Below are positions 1-9,793 of a stretch of 63,109 nt of DNA, in pieces. The stretch's first letter is position 1. Each line of letters starts with the position of its first letter. The notes under the pieces were generated by a model. The model did no database searches. It saw only the letters and a list, made by a program, of their open reading frames with translations, and was not told the origin of the DNA. The position numbers were made by a program, and so were the translations under genes. The stretch spans positions 1-63,109 of the forward strand of contig PAZH01000027.1 of the NCBI GenBank assembly GCA_002716125.1, written 5' to 3'. The stretch is from Rhodospirillaceae bacterium. Its GTDB lineage: Bacteria; Pseudomonadota; Alphaproteobacteria; UBA8366.

Positions 1-420
1 CATCGACGAGGAGCGTTTCGACCATGATGGAGCTGGCATCGTCGGGCGCCAAAACCGGATCGCCTTCGAAATCTCTTCGGCTTCGTCCCAGCGCTTCATG
101 GCGTGCAAAGAGCGCACGGTCTCAGAAATCTCAGCTTCTTGGAAGTAGCGTTCCATTAAAGATGTCCGCGTGACCCCCTGACCGATGAAATTCACCCGAA
201 TGCCGGTCTCACCGACCTTTAGCGCCATTTGTTTGGTCAAGCCGATGACGGCATGTTTGGACGCGGTATAAGCCGCGCGGTTCGGCGCTGCCGTCACACC
301 CAACGTCGACGCAAAATTGACGACGGCACCCGGTTTCTCCACCACCGTCAAATGACGGAAAAACGCCTTCGCACAAAGAAAGACGCCTGTGATGTTCACA
401 CTAGGATCTGGTTGGTGCTT
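1..420 (-). pseudogene. Short-chain dehydrogenase/reductase remnant, truncated and frameshifted
   Basis: Read on the minus strand, this gives the middle and C-terminal part of a classical NAD(P)-dependent SDR: VNITGVFLC, a GAVVNFAS strand, the catalytic YTASK (Tyr-x-x-x-Lys) and KVGETGIRVNFIGQG. The N-terminal Rossmann part (TGxxxGIG) is missing: homology stops near position 420, just before the next gene. Near position 60 the frame breaks. The tail APDDASSIMVETLLVD, typical of the family, continues only in another frame. One truncation plus one frameshift make this a dead fragment. The C-terminus runs off the window edge. The family assignment is firm; the original substrate cannot be told. 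Confidence 0.75.
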
Positions 421-466
421 TAAAACGTATATTCTCTTTAAAAGTATTTGGATTTGAGAAACTGCT

Positions 467-1258
467 GTGCCTGAAGGTCATACGATACATCGCGCGGCCC
501 GCGACCATCATAAGCTTTTTAACGGTCAACAAATTTTTATTTCATCGCCACAAGGCCGCTTCACTGATGGGGCATCACTCTTGGATGGCCAAATCTGCCT
601 TTCCGTTGAGGCGTTCGGTAAGCATTTGATCTACAACTTCGATCAAGGCGATGTGCTACACATTCACCTAGGGCTATTTGGACGTATCCGAAAAAGCAAA
701 TTACCTGTTGCTGAGCCTCGCGGCGCAGTGCGAGTGCGCTTCATCGGGAAAACACACGTTATCGATATTAACGGTCCAACTATTTGCCGGGTATTAACGA
801 AACAAGAGTTATTGACTTTAATTAATCGAATAGGTCCCGACGTACTGCGTTCTGATGCCGACCCAGATCTCGCGTTCAAAAAAATCTCAAAAAGTAGATC
901 ACCCATAGGCCGCCTTATCATGGATCAGTCGGTGATAGCAGGTATCGGAAACATTTATCGTTCCGAAATTTTATGGCGCCAAGAAATTCACCCTGAAATA
1001 CCCGGGCGCGAGATTGATAAGCCGACGTTCGATCGAATTTGGGAAGATGCTAAGATATTGCTTGAGATAGGTGTTAAGAAAAATGCCATTGTGACTGTAA
1101 AAAACGCACCATCATCGAAAACCCGTTACCGGGAACGTGTAAATATATTTGCAAAAGATACATGCCCAAGATGCTCAGGTTCCATTCGCGGCTTTGAAAT
1201 CAGTGGACGGCGAACATATGTCTGCGAAAATTGTCAACCAAGATATTTAAATCAATAA
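467..1258 (+). CDS. nei: Fpg/Nei-family DNA glycosylase (endonuclease VIII-like)
   Basis: Base-excision-repair glycosylase/AP lyase of 263 aa, a normal length for the family. After Met removal the N-terminus is PEGHTIHR, with the catalytic Pro2-Glu3 and the Nei-type second helix rather than the PELPEV of MutM. The centre has the helix-two-turn-helix region (DQSVIAGIGNIYRSEILW). The C-terminus carries a four-cysteine zinc finger, CPRCSGS...CENC. The start is GTG at 467, fixed by the required PEG terminus; the ribosome site before it is weak. Expected role: removal of oxidised pyrimidines, cytoplasmic. It stands alone in AT-rich DNA between two pseudogenes. Nei versus Nei2-type substrate choice is not decidable here. 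Confidence 0.88.
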   Translation: MPEGHTIHRAARDHHKLFNGQQIFISSPQGRFTDGASLLDGQICLSVEAFGKHLIYNFDQGDVLHIHLGLFGRIRKSKLPVAEPRGAVRVRFIGKTHVIDINGPTICRVLTKQELLTLINRIGPDVLRSDADPDLAFKKISKSRSPIGRLIMDQSVIAGIGNIYRSEILWRQEIHPEIPGREIDKPTFDRIWEDAKILLEIGVKKNAIVTVKNAPSSKTRYRERVNIFAKDTCPRCSGSIRGFEISGRRTYVCENCQPRYLNQ

Positions 1259-1460
1259 TTAATATCTTATGTTTTTCTTAAACATTGATCACAAATTTTT
1301 GAAAATTGGCAGAATTAGCCATTACTCATTACAAGAATATCTACATTATAAGACTCTGTTTTTTTTATTTACACCATTAACAGAGACAACTAATTATGAT
1401 TATTTTAAACGACTAATAAAAATTTTATAAACTTAAATTGCGCTATTATTAAAGCGGAGT

Positions 1461-2391
1461 TTATTTCATCTTATATAACAATAATTGATTACCAACTGTT
1501 ACCATTAGTTGGTTAATTTTTACCCCTCCAATGGCCAAATCACTCACAAATTCAGCCATTGGTGATTTGCTAGTACCCGGATCAGGTTGAATTAGTTCCA
1601 ACTGATTCCCATCGGGCGAAAATATAGCGAAACCCTCATGTCCACCAGATACATACAGATTTCCATGTTTATCTACATAAAATCCATCTGCGATATATCC
1701 TAACGTTGGATGGGGACTTTTACCACTCTAAGTCTTAACCAAAGGCCTTTTGTTTATAAGTTCATCTCCCACCACATCGAAACGGTAAACAACGCCATCA
1801 GCTGAATTAGCTACGTAAAGAAATTTATTGTCGTTTGAAAATGCTATTCCATTAGGTATTTCGATAGATCCTGTTTTTAGGATTACCACCCCATCTTCTA
1901 TTTGGTAAACTCCACGCACGGGCTGTTCTTCTGGCGCAAGTTCACAACCGAAGCCTTTAAACATAATCCCTTACATAGGGTTGGTAAACCGTCTTTCTTT
2001 ATTGCTATATCATTGAGGCTATTGAGCTTTTTGTCATTATATGAGGACGCCACAACTTTATTTTTTCCACTAGGTTTCGTGTAAGACTCTTTGCAACAAT
2101 GATGCGCCATCCATACATTATTTTCTTTATCGATATTCAATTCGTTAGCATATTTGGACTTCTCCATCCAAACATCCAAAGAACCATTAGCAGTCAGACT
2201 GTAAATCTTATTCTTTGGAATATCGGTAAAAAGCCACATTTCTTTGTGACTTACCACACTGGCCCCTCAGTGAAGCCAAAATCCTTACCGACCACTGTCG
2301 GAGCCAACTTTAATTTCTCCGATCTATTTGCAGTACCCAAGGGGGTTAATAGGATTACAGTAAGAATAAAAACGAGATTAGAATTTATCAT
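1461..2391 (-). pseudogene. SMP-30/gluconolactonase-family exported protein, decayed
   Basis: A continuous homology path on the minus strand runs from an ATG at 2391 to a TAA at 1461, about 310 codons, typical of SMP-30/gluconolactonase/LRE beta-propellers. It starts with a signal-peptide-like segment (MINSNLVFILTVILL), then the family hallmark FTEGPVW. A frameshift near 2257 follows, then KEMWLFTDIP and LNSLNDIAIKKDG. A second frameshift with an in-frame TAA lies near 1975-1995. FKGFGCELAPEEQPVRGVYQI and IPNGIAFSNDNKFLYV follow, then an in-frame TAG at 1728, and finally GYIADGFYVDKHGNLYVSGG to the true end. At least four lesions make it dead. The function would have been a periplasmic lactonase/esterase-like hydrolase. 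Confidence 0.8.
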
Positions 2392-3081
2392 AATATATTT
2401 CTCTTATCCAATTTCCTAAAATTTCAAAAACACCTACACAGATGTTAAGTGTCAGCCTCATAAAAAAATTCAGGCATTTATGAATACACAATGCGAGTTA
2501 AAATATGGCCGCAGATTTGAGGCTGCTGATCTCAAATGAGACGCAGCTCTGAAATAAGTGCCCTAGTATTCCTCACGAATACGTCATGATAGTACGCATA
2601 GAGATTTTTGAATGGGCTGTGAGATTATTACCTCGATTATGTATTCACGATAAGACCTAGCGATAGGCTTATCTACTGAACACCCGAAACCCAACGAAAC
2701 GAGCGTATGGGCCGGAGGAAAATAATCCGCTAATCAGCCAAAAAGGTGTTACCGTTAAATATACCCAAAACCATACAACAATCCCTTGATCAAAATATCT
2801 AATCATAAATAAAAATACTTTATTATGGAAATATGATTGAATAAATTTTCTTATTTTTTATTTATAATTTGTATTTTTATCAATTATTTAAATTCTATAT
2901 TATTATTCAAACATTTGAGGCGGCAGACATATTTGCTTCAAATAACTACGGTAAATTTCAAAATTTGTTAACTTTTATTATAGGATAGATATTTTATCCT
3001 TAACGGCGTTGAAATTTACCTAGCATCCTACGCATACATGCGTTTATATTTTATGAATAAGGGAAGTACGGATCAGAAATT
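2392..3081. other. AT-rich intergenic, no gene seen
   Basis: About 690 bases of AT-rich sequence with long A/T runs between 2780 and 2960. I see no open frame with family-like residues on either strand and no clear hairpin terminator. The last part must hold the promoter of the dioxygenase gene starting at 3082. Confidence 0.6.
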
Positions 3082-4062
3082 ATGCCTCACAAAATAAGTT
3101 ACCTTAATGGCGATTTTGGCGCGATGATCGATGGCGTGCGCCGTGAAGACCTTGCAAGTTCTGATTTTAAACAGCAGGCCTTGAAACTTTGGACTGATCA
3201 AGGCGGCCTCATCGGTTTGAGAGGCGATGATCTTGCACATTTAACACCAAACCAACTTATGGACTGGTCCGCATGCTTTGGCCTGATTGACTATGAAAAC
3301 TTTGTTGCTCGCGAAGATAAAAAGGTTCAAGGTCTACCAATTCTACGTATCGGCAATACTCGCGATAAAAATGGTAATAAAAATTCTAATTTCGCTAAAG
3401 TGCCGCCGCTTCGTAATGATGCTGACATCCGTTATAATCCAGAAACACGGAGGCCGGTGTGGCATACAGACTCAACATATCGCCAAAAACCGCCGATTGG
3501 CTCGGTGTTTCATTGCCGACAAGCTCCACCATCAGGAGGAGAGACCCTATTTTCAGATACCCGTGGCTCATTAAAAAAATTAAATAACGAGCAGCGTAAA
3601 CAATTAGAAAATCTCGAAGCTGTATGTTCTTTGGCACATCACGATAAGAAAATTAGTCTTTATTCACCCGGATATCCTACCCTTAATAAAGAACAAAGAG
3701 CAAAAAATCCCCCAAATAGGGTCCCCTTAGTTCTAGTCCATCCCGTCAGTGGCGAGCCTGCGATATATGGTCTAAACAGTTCTACCTGTGCGATTGTTCC
3801 TAAGGGCCAAACAATCTCCGCTTTGGACCTCGACTATTGGGATTTAGAAGGTAAGGAAGACGACAGCGTGAAAATTTTAAGAGACCTACTCCCCTTTATG
3901 ACCAGTCCAGAATTTACCATTAAATGGACATGGCAAGAGGGCGATATTGTCGTCTGGGATAATCGCTGCACAATGCATGCGGCTACCGGGTTCGACGACG
4001 GGAACCACGTACGTGAAATGTGGCGCCTCACACTTCTCGATAGCGATCGGGAAGCGGCTTAA
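3082..4062 (+). CDS. TauD/TfdA-family Fe(II)/2-oxoglutarate dioxygenase
   Basis: Non-haem iron, 2-oxoglutarate-dependent dioxygenase of 326 aa, full length. The iron-binding H-x-D is WHTDSTY, near residues 125-131. The distal His lies in NRCTMHAATGFDD. The 2-oxoglutarate-binding Arg is in the C-terminal HVREMWRLTLL. The stretch PPSGGETLFSDTRGSL is the usual segment following the first iron ligands in alpha-ketoglutarate taurine/2,4-D dioxygenases. The start at 3082 gives the family N-terminus (GAMIDGVRREDL resembles the GAEI.GvDL opening of TauD). It is a single-gene unit, with AT-rich DNA on both sides. The substrate is unknown; sulfonates, phenoxyacids and hydroxy-acids are all possible in this family. 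Confidence 0.88.
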   Translation: MPHKISYLNGDFGAMIDGVRREDLASSDFKQQALKLWTDQGGLIGLRGDDLAHLTPNQLMDWSACFGLIDYENFVAREDKKVQGLPILRIGNTRDKNGNKNSNFAKVPPLRNDADIRYNPETRRPVWHTDSTYRQKPPIGSVFHCRQAPPSGGETLFSDTRGSLKKLNNEQRKQLENLEAVCSLAHHDKKISLYSPGYPTLNKEQRAKNPPNRVPLVLVHPVSGEPAIYGLNSSTCAIVPKGQTISALDLDYWDLEGKEDDSVKILRDLLPFMTSPEFTIKWTWQEGDIVVWDNRCTMHAATGFDDGNHVREMWRLTLLDSDREAA

Positions 4063-4515
4063 AAAAAATGATTGGAAAGGCCACTCGAATTAATGGCACG
4101 GGCACAAACATCCTTTTGTTGATAATTAGGTAAAAAAAAATTAAGATAAATACAATTGAGTATTTATAGGATTTTGCCTTATAGAAAATCCGTGTAGAGA
4201 AAATAAATCAGCAACCCAATTACGGATATCAAGCTTAAAAAAATGACAGCATAGGGCTGCGTAGAAATAGTATTATCAATAATACGGTTACCAATATCGT
4301 AACAAGGATAAGGAACATATCATTATCTATTATTGGATAAAAGCTTTTCATCAGTTCACGCGCCTGCAGCTTAATCTCTTGCAAGAAGCTTTACGTTAAA
4401 TCACGAAAAATTATAATTTTGTTCAGCATGTAATTTTCTAACATTTAAATCTTGCAAAAAATTCAAATTTATAAAAATTTTATAAGGTTTCCTAAACGGA
4501 AAATATTTAGATTTT
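4063..4515. other. Convergent intergenic region, no gene seen
   Basis: About 450 AT-rich bases between two convergent dioxygenase genes. No supported coding frame and no strong GC-rich terminator hairpin are visible. Confidence 0.55.
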
Positions 4516-5604
4516 TCAGTTATCAAATGACATTTGAAGTTTTCTGGCGTGGTCATCATCAAATTTCTTGCACTGCTCGTCAAAGTGATGTCCCTTGATT
4601 CCTCCTCGCACCATATTAGCGCCTATTTCACCGTAAAACTCATTCCAACTTTGCGGTAACCGCGGAGACTTTTTCGGAGCAATCCATAGCCGATAAAGCA
4701 ATCTTTTTTTATCAGCATCAGCGTAATCTTCATAAGCAGTTCTAGAATGAAAAACGGTATTATTATTCATTATTTGTAGGTCACCAGGTTTTAAATACAT
4801 TGTATAAAGGTGTGTTGATCGTTGAATAATTTCACCCATGTAATTTAAAATCTTATTTTGTGTTTCGGTTAACTTAGGCACATCATTTATGTCTTGTGCT
4901 GTTCTTAAGCGGTTCGAATTCCACTTTCCAAAAATTAGTCCATCACACTCTTCAAATAGCTTTTGCCCGTAATATGGCCTCTCGTCTGGTGCCTCCTCTT
5001 GCTGTCGGCTAAAATAGAAAAGATGTTCCTCCACAGCGTTAGTTAACTCAGGATGTTCTCTCTCAAATTGACGCCAAACCGCTGTGCTTGACGTAATCAT
5101 GCTCATTCCACCAGATTTAGCTGTATTAAAACAACCTAAGGTCGAAATATCTGCACCATCCGTATGGAATGTCAGCTTCTCGTTAGAAGAAAATCCTCGC
5201 CCACTGGCAGCACGATAATTGGTCCCGATATCCTGCACCTTAGCCAGATACTGTGTAGATTTTCCTTGGGGACGGGGTACGCCAATATGCAGTCCAATAA
5301 CCCAATTTAAAAATCCAAACTGATCCTCTGTTAATTCCCGTCGAGGCAAACCTTCCAAAATTACTAAGCCGCCTCCAAGCATGGTCTCTTCAACGGCTTG
5401 GTCAATCACCTCTATTGCAGGTCCCAGATCCCACTCCGAAAACTCATAACTAAATAATTCGGCATCCGGCCGATGGTATTTCTTTGCAAAATCCGTCAAA
5501 AAATTCTGCGTCGCTTGATCAAACGAAAATCGCCAGTGGTTAGAGTGTTTCAGGTTTTCCGATAACCATCCTTCCTGGCGACGTTGGTATATGCTCTGCG
5601 TCAT
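4516..5604 (-). CDS. TauD/TfdA-like dioxygenase, related to the one at 38.5 kb
   Basis: A 362-aa member of the TauD/TfdA superfamily (gamma-butyrobetaine/clavaminate-synthase-like fold). The iron site is FHTDGAD plus a distal His in NNNTVFHSRTAYEDY, and the 2-oxoglutarate Arg is in RLLYRLWIAP. It differs clearly from the 3082 gene but shares layout with the gene at 38477: the LGGGLVILEGLP opening, GGMSMITSSTAVW, the PGDLQIMNNNTVFHSRT segment and the RLLYRLW end. The start is ATG at 5604, not the adjacent GTG at 5607, because GGAG sits 7 bases before the ATG. It is convergent with the 3082 gene. The substrate is unknown. Confidence 0.85.
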   Translation of the reverse strand: MTQSIYQRRQEGWLSENLKHSNHWRFSFDQATQNFLTDFAKKYHRPDAELFSYEFSEWDLGPAIEVIDQAVEETMLGGGLVILEGLPRRELTEDQFGFLNWVIGLHIGVPRPQGKSTQYLAKVQDIGTNYRAASGRGFSSNEKLTFHTDGADISTLGCFNTAKSGGMSMITSSTAVWRQFEREHPELTNAVEEHLFYFSRQQEEAPDERPYYGQKLFEECDGLIFGKWNSNRLRTAQDINDVPKLTETQNKILNYMGEIIQRSTHLYTMYLKPGDLQIMNNNTVFHSRTAYEDYADADKKRLLYRLWIAPKKSPRLPQSWNEFYGEIGANMVRGGIKGHHFDEQCKKFDDDHARKLQMSFDN

Positions 5605-5809
5605 CACGCAGCTCCGACGATAAATACGTTCATTAGATCTGAGCCTGAGGGGTTATCAGACGTTGTTAATATACTTTCCGGGCGAATATATACAGAAAAA
5701 TCATAATGAATACAACGCATTGAACAAAGGGCCGGTTATTTAGAAAAATTTATTAGTGACTGCATGCGAAAATCTTGAATAGAGTGTTTACGATAATCAT
5801 TTGTGGGAC

Positions 5810-6268
5810 ATGAAACTCTTCCCAACCCTATTCGCTTTTTTATCTATCTGCTCACCTGTGTTAGCCAACGAGATAATTCTGCCAAATCGGGATTTAAGTC
5901 CACGCGAGGTCATCGAAATCCAACTGACCGCGTTACAAACAAATAATGCCAAAAAACCAAACGCGGGTATTCAACAAACTTGGGCTTTTGCCCACCCTAA
6001 TAACCAAGCAGTGACCGGACCGATTGAGCGGTTTGCTAAGATGTTGAAGAACAAGAACTATCGGTATTTGCTCGGCCATAAAGAATACAAAATACGTGAA
6101 GTTGTCGTGGCGCCGAAAATCGCTAATTTTTACATCGTTATCGTGACACCTGATAATATAAAGTTGTCGTTCAACTGGCGTTTGCAGAAAGTAGAAGCTG
6201 GAGACTTTATCGGCTCTTGGATGACGACAAGCGTGTCGCCCCCTATACGCGCCGCCGATGCGATTTAG
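5810..6268 (+). CDS. Exported DUF4864-like protein
   Basis: A 152-aa protein with a clear Sec signal peptide (MKLFPTLFAFLSICSPVLA, cleavage before NE). The mature part fits DUF4864: a helix VIEIQLTALQTNNAKKP, then TWAFAHPNNQAVTGPIERFAKMLK and an NTF2-like curved sheet (REVVVAPKIANFYIVIVTPD...FNWRLQKV). The first in-frame start is TTG at 5801; ATG at 5810 gives the proper signal peptide and was chosen. Such proteins are predicted periplasmic, without known activity. The normal terminal SWRISGC-like motif appears only weakly as GDFIGSWMTTSV. Confidence 0.65.
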   Translation: MKLFPTLFAFLSICSPVLANEIILPNRDLSPREVIEIQLTALQTNNAKKPNAGIQQTWAFAHPNNQAVTGPIERFAKMLKNKNYRYLLGHKEYKIREVVVAPKIANFYIVIVTPDNIKLSFNWRLQKVEAGDFIGSWMTTSVSPPIRAADAI

Positions 6269-6469
6269 GGCGCTCAACGAAACGTTAACATTCCAATGAC
6301 GCAATAATTATGCGTCTCGCCATAATCACCACGCACAAACGTCATGCCAGCAACAACAAACCATAAAACGTTATTGCTGTATTCTTTAACTATTCCACAA
6401 ATAGGAATGCAGGTATTTTTCTTGAAAGAGTAATTTATCTTGTCCTCAACACCTTATGACGAGCAACAA

Positions 6470-7411
6470 ATGGAAAAACCAAACATTGCTATAATCGGTG
6501 CCGGGATGACGGGCGTAGTCTGCGCACGTAACCTTAAAGATGCTGGCTATGAACCTATAATATTTGAAAAAAGTCGTGGTATTGGCGGCCGAATGGCGAC
6601 ACGGCGAACGAGCGAAGGACTTCAGTTTGATCACGGCGCCCAATACATAACAGCAAAAAATAAACGTTTTCAGAGTTTCATCGACACAGCAATCAGTGCA
6701 GGCTGTGCAACTCACTGGAAGATAGAAGAAAAAAGTACTTTCGTCGGTAGGCCCTCGATGAATTCGTTGCTTGGATTAGCCGTTGAGGACCTGTCAATAC
6801 AATTCAACACAGAAATATTAAGAGTACAAAAATCCAAACATGGGTGGATGCTCTCCTCAGAAACTCAAAATCAATTTTCTGACATCGTAGTTTTGGCGTT
6901 ACCCGCACCACAGATAATTAACCTTATAGGTGAACATAATTCGCTTAGCCAAGAACTCACAAATGTTGAGATGAAGCCATGTCTTACATTAATGGCCGCG
7001 TTTCCCTCCAATAAAGGCGCACCCTTTATTACTCGTCGTAAACCGGATGATGATCTTGCTTGGATTGCGCAGGATAGTGCAAAGCCTTACCGTCCAAGAG
7101 AAATGACATGTTGGGTCGCGCAAGCGGGCGATGATTGGAGCATGAAATACCTTGAATACGACAAAGATGAGATCGCACGTATCTTAACGCCCATGCTATG
7201 CGATAGACTCAGGGTAAGCTCGTCCGAATTGCTCTACTCAAGTGCTCACCGTTGGCGGTACTCTAGGGTTACCAAACCACTAGGAAAATCATTTTTGTCC
7301 GATATCAGCGCTACGCTGTATGTGGGCGGCGACTGGACGGTCAGTGCACGCGTTGAAGGTGCCTGGGAAAGTGGAACAGCTATCTCAAAAGCTATAGTTG
7401 AGCAAATGTAA
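6470..7411 (+). CDS. FAD-dependent amine-oxidase-like (renalase-type) oxidoreductase
   Basis: A 313-aa NAD/FAD-binding protein of the COG3380 (renalase-like) group. The dinucleotide-binding motif is IAIIGAGMTGVVCARNL at the very N-terminus, followed by the FAD-contacting EKSRGIGGRMATRR and the typical FDHGAQYITA. The C-terminus has the FAD-closing motif YVGGDWTVSARVEGAWESG. ATG at 6470 puts the Rossmann motif at the usual distance; an in-frame TTG at 6440 would add ten unlikely residues. Substrates of bacterial members are mostly untested; dihydro-nicotinamide isomers are known for renalase. Its neighbours give no clue. Confidence 0.82.
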   Translation: MEKPNIAIIGAGMTGVVCARNLKDAGYEPIIFEKSRGIGGRMATRRTSEGLQFDHGAQYITAKNKRFQSFIDTAISAGCATHWKIEEKSTFVGRPSMNSLLGLAVEDLSIQFNTEILRVQKSKHGWMLSSETQNQFSDIVVLALPAPQIINLIGEHNSLSQELTNVEMKPCLTLMAAFPSNKGAPFITRRKPDDDLAWIAQDSAKPYRPREMTCWVAQAGDDWSMKYLEYDKDEIARILTPMLCDRLRVSSSELLYSSAHRWRYSRVTKPLGKSFLSDISATLYVGGDWTVSARVEGAWESGTAISKAIVEQM

Positions 7412-7526
7412 GGCGTTAGTGACCAAAACAACGCGCAATCAATAATTTGCTTAGTTAATTCTAACTAACAATCAAAAGAGGCATCTATACGACGATAAGC
7501 GCCACATTATGATGCGTTGTTACACC

Positions 7527-7922
7527 CTAATTCTCACTAACCTTGGGTAACAGATAAGCGCAGCACAGTTTGTTACCTGCTGGATCACGCAAATAGGCAA
7601 GATAAATTTTTAATTTACCATTGTGTCGTATGCCAGGAGGATCTTCACAGGTTGTTCCACCATTGGCGAGGCCAGCTGCATGCCATGCTTCCACTTGCTG
7701 TTGATTCTTGGCTTTAAAGCCTACAGTACTGCCATTTCCTGCTGTTGCTGGATTGCCATCTACCGGTATCTTAATCATAAATATGCCGCCGTTTCTTCGA
7801 TAAGAACACCTCACATCGGAATCCTTATGCCCAGGATAAATACCCAGGACGCCTAAAATAGCGTCGTAAAACTTTTTCGATTGATCTATATCTTGAGCAC
7901 CTACCATTACATGGTTGAACAA
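7527..7922 (-). CDS. VOC-family (glyoxalase/dioxygenase fold) protein
   Basis: A 131-aa vicinal-oxygen-chelate protein with paired beta-alpha-beta-beta-beta units: FNHVMVGAQDIDQSKKFYDAIL opens the fold and YLRDPAGNKLCCAYL closes it. It belongs to the small single-protein group with VAF-like HxAF...GKLKIYLAYLRDP. The start is an unusual TTG at 7922, but a strong AGGAGG lies six bases before it, and no ATG is better placed until Met6. The family covers glyoxalases, resistance proteins and extradiol dioxygenases; function cannot be assigned. A metal ligand is plausible at His4 (FNHVMVG). Confidence 0.8.
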   Translation of the reverse strand: MFNHVMVGAQDIDQSKKFYDAILGVLGIYPGHKDSDVRCSYRRNGGIFMIKIPVDGNPATAGNGSTVGFKAKNQQQVEAWHAAGLANGGTTCEDPPGIRHNGKLKIYLAYLRDPAGNKLCCAYLLPKVSEN

Positions 7923-8078
7923 TTTTTCCTCCTAGCTGCCTTGGAATAAAGAAAGCGATAATTAAGCAAAAATTATTTAAAAATGCGTTTGTCAACGCGC
8001 AGTATTAACATCTGGCCTTACATAGAATGACTTCGGTTTTACGTGCTGGGTTTGGCCTCAACGTCCACACAGTTTTGG

Positions 8079-8453
8079 TCAACGTCCACAAACAAATTTC
8101 AGTATGTTAGCGGACGCAGAATTCAGTGGAGGCTTTTTCCAGGTGGTGTTATCTGAGGCCTGCGCTTCTACACTATCGCCTGCCATGGGTTTCTTGTGAA
8201 ACGACGTTTTAAGCGTTTTAAGTAAGAAATTCTTACAATCGCCTAGATTGTATGACTTTACAGATACTATACCTTCACCAATCGGGCCAAACAAGTTGCC
8301 CATCTCCCAGAAAGTTACAGAATTTTCTACCGCCTTTATTGATCCAACGTCTACATAATACGACGCGTGATGGTTAGCGGTCACGTGCGTCCAGTCAGCT
8401 GCTAGCACTTGAATGGACGATAGGAGCGATACTAAAAAAATAAAAATACGCAT
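8079..8453 (-). CDS. Exported surface-adhesin-E-like small protein
   Basis: A 124-aa protein with a signal peptide (MRIFIFLVSLLSSIQVLA, cut before ADW). The mature domain has the outline of the surface-adhesin protein E-like family: W-x-x-V, YYVDVGSIKAVENSVTFWEM, then SVKSYNLGDCKNF with a conserved Cys. A second Cys in LKFVCGR near the end probably forms a disulfide with it. GGTAGGAT precedes the ATG. Members are usually periplasmic or outer-membrane-linked proteins of unknown role. It stands alone in AT-rich DNA. Confidence 0.65.
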   Translation of the reverse strand: MRIFIFLVSLLSSIQVLAADWTHVTANHHASYYVDVGSIKAVENSVTFWEMGNLFGPIGEGIVSVKSYNLGDCKNFLLKTLKTSFHKKPMAGDSVEAQASDNTTWKKPPLNSASANILKFVCGR

Positions 8454-9000
8454 ATCCTACCAGTGTGAGCACTTATGCTCTCAAACAACTCCATGAAAGA
8501 TACTATTCCTCCGACAAAAAAACTAAATTACTTATTCTTCCATCCATATATTCTTCATTTCCTTGTTTTATCAAAACGGCAACAGCCTGCTTCAAATCAT
8601 CTCACGTGCTGAACAAGCGCTATTTTTTTGTTAGCACTTATGCTTATATACATGTCCCATGTCGTTACTTTAATTTCTAATTCGGCGGTGAGCGGACAAA
8701 CACCTTTGTAGCAAACTACACAAACGTTTGCGGGCACTCTGATGTCAAAATCTTATACTAAAACGCATTGCGATGTAGCAAACCTACCTTTCGGTTAAGT
8801 TTATTCGGGCGCACAATTGATCTATAATTTGAATATGGACCCACTGTTTTAAAACCGTGATCTGTTATGTCCTAGTTTGGAAAACGTACTAAATTGCGGA
8901 AGCAGGTGAGCGTAGCAAGTATTTGAGCTGTGAACTGCCGCTACTGCCGATGTAACGAGAAAGCACTGTCGTGTGAGTGGAGGTGTGCTCTACATTTTTT
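8454..9000. other. Intergenic, no gene seen
   Basis: About 550 AT-rich bases. Short open frames exist, but none has a ribosome site or recognisable residues. A 15-base near-repeat (GTGAGCACTTATGCT at 8465 and a close copy near 8631) is the only internal structure I noticed. Confidence 0.5.
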
Positions 9001-9186
9001 CTAGGCCGTAGCCTCCTGCCCTTCAACTCTCAAAAGCTCAGTAACGGAATGATCCGCCAACGCATTTTGTGACGTCAGCGCGATTTCTGCCAGACTGTCG
9101 AACATACTGTTTTGATCAGTGTTATCCGCTGTTTCGACTAGTTTATAAATTCGCGCTAAGGCTTTCTGAAGATCATAATCAATCAT
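9001..9186 (-). CDS. Small acidic protein, paralogue of the one at 34196
   Basis: A 61-aa protein that I do not recognise from any named family. It is real on two grounds. A good GAAGGAGAAG ribosome site precedes the ATG at 9186. It is also clearly related to the 68-aa product at 34196-34402: both open M-x-D-x-x-L-x-KAL, share MFDSLAEI/MFDALLNL, and have ADHSVTELLR/EDHLIETSLR. It is predicted to be two or three helices with no signal peptide or Cys. The two copies sit in AT-rich and GC-rich surroundings respectively, so the pair is not an assembly duplicate. Confidence 0.7.
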   Translation of the reverse strand: MIDYDLQKALARIYKLVETADNTDQNSMFDSLAEIALTSQNALADHSVTELLRVEGQEATA

Positions 9187-9793
9187 TTTGCTTCTCCTTC
9201 ACTATTATTACGTTTAGTTTATAGAAACAGATCATACGAAATCATTTTCAATAATTGAGCGGCTTCAATTTGGTTAGACACTACAACTCACATATTATTA
9301 TATTAAACATACCACATAATGCAAATTTATAAATATAATTATGAAAATTAAATCCCTATATTTATATTTTTATTATAACTTTACTTTGCCATTACTTTAT
9401 TTTTCAACTTATTTTTTTGACACACAGAAAACTTCGAGCATTTATCACCATATTTTTCGTGTAGGAAAAACGAAAAAGCATATGCCCACCTATCAGTGTG
9501 TCATCGCGTCACAACTGTTTTTTCCGCAGAACCGCTATAATCATCAGCCGGAAGCGATATTTCCGCTGTGGCATCCAGTCAAATATCTCCCCATTACCAG
9601 CGACCGAACGCCCCGTATGAAAAATTCGAATTACGTGTATAGAATTTTACCTCCCGAACATGAGTTCACCTTACGTTTTTTAGAACTTTGCCCGATCGGA
9701 ATACTTCAGCGTCAAATCCGCTTATTATCTTTCACTTAGATATTGGATGACTGCAAAAATGCGAGCACACCGAATTACGTGCAACATTAAAGC
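9187..9793. other. Intergenic, doubtful open frame only
   Basis: About 600 bases, very AT-rich to 9480. A 132-codon frame at 9341-9739 (+) is open, but has no ribosome site, a very Tyr/Phe-rich start and no family signature; I do not call it. Confidence 0.5.

Noticed and set aside
8465..8680. 71-codon frame with a short near-repeat
   Set aside because: GTG start without ribosome site; the repeat is a single 15-base pair, not an array.
9341..9739. 132-codon open frame on the plus strand
   Set aside because: No ribosome site, odd composition in the first third (many Tyr and Phe), no family signature; probably chance in AT-rich DNA.
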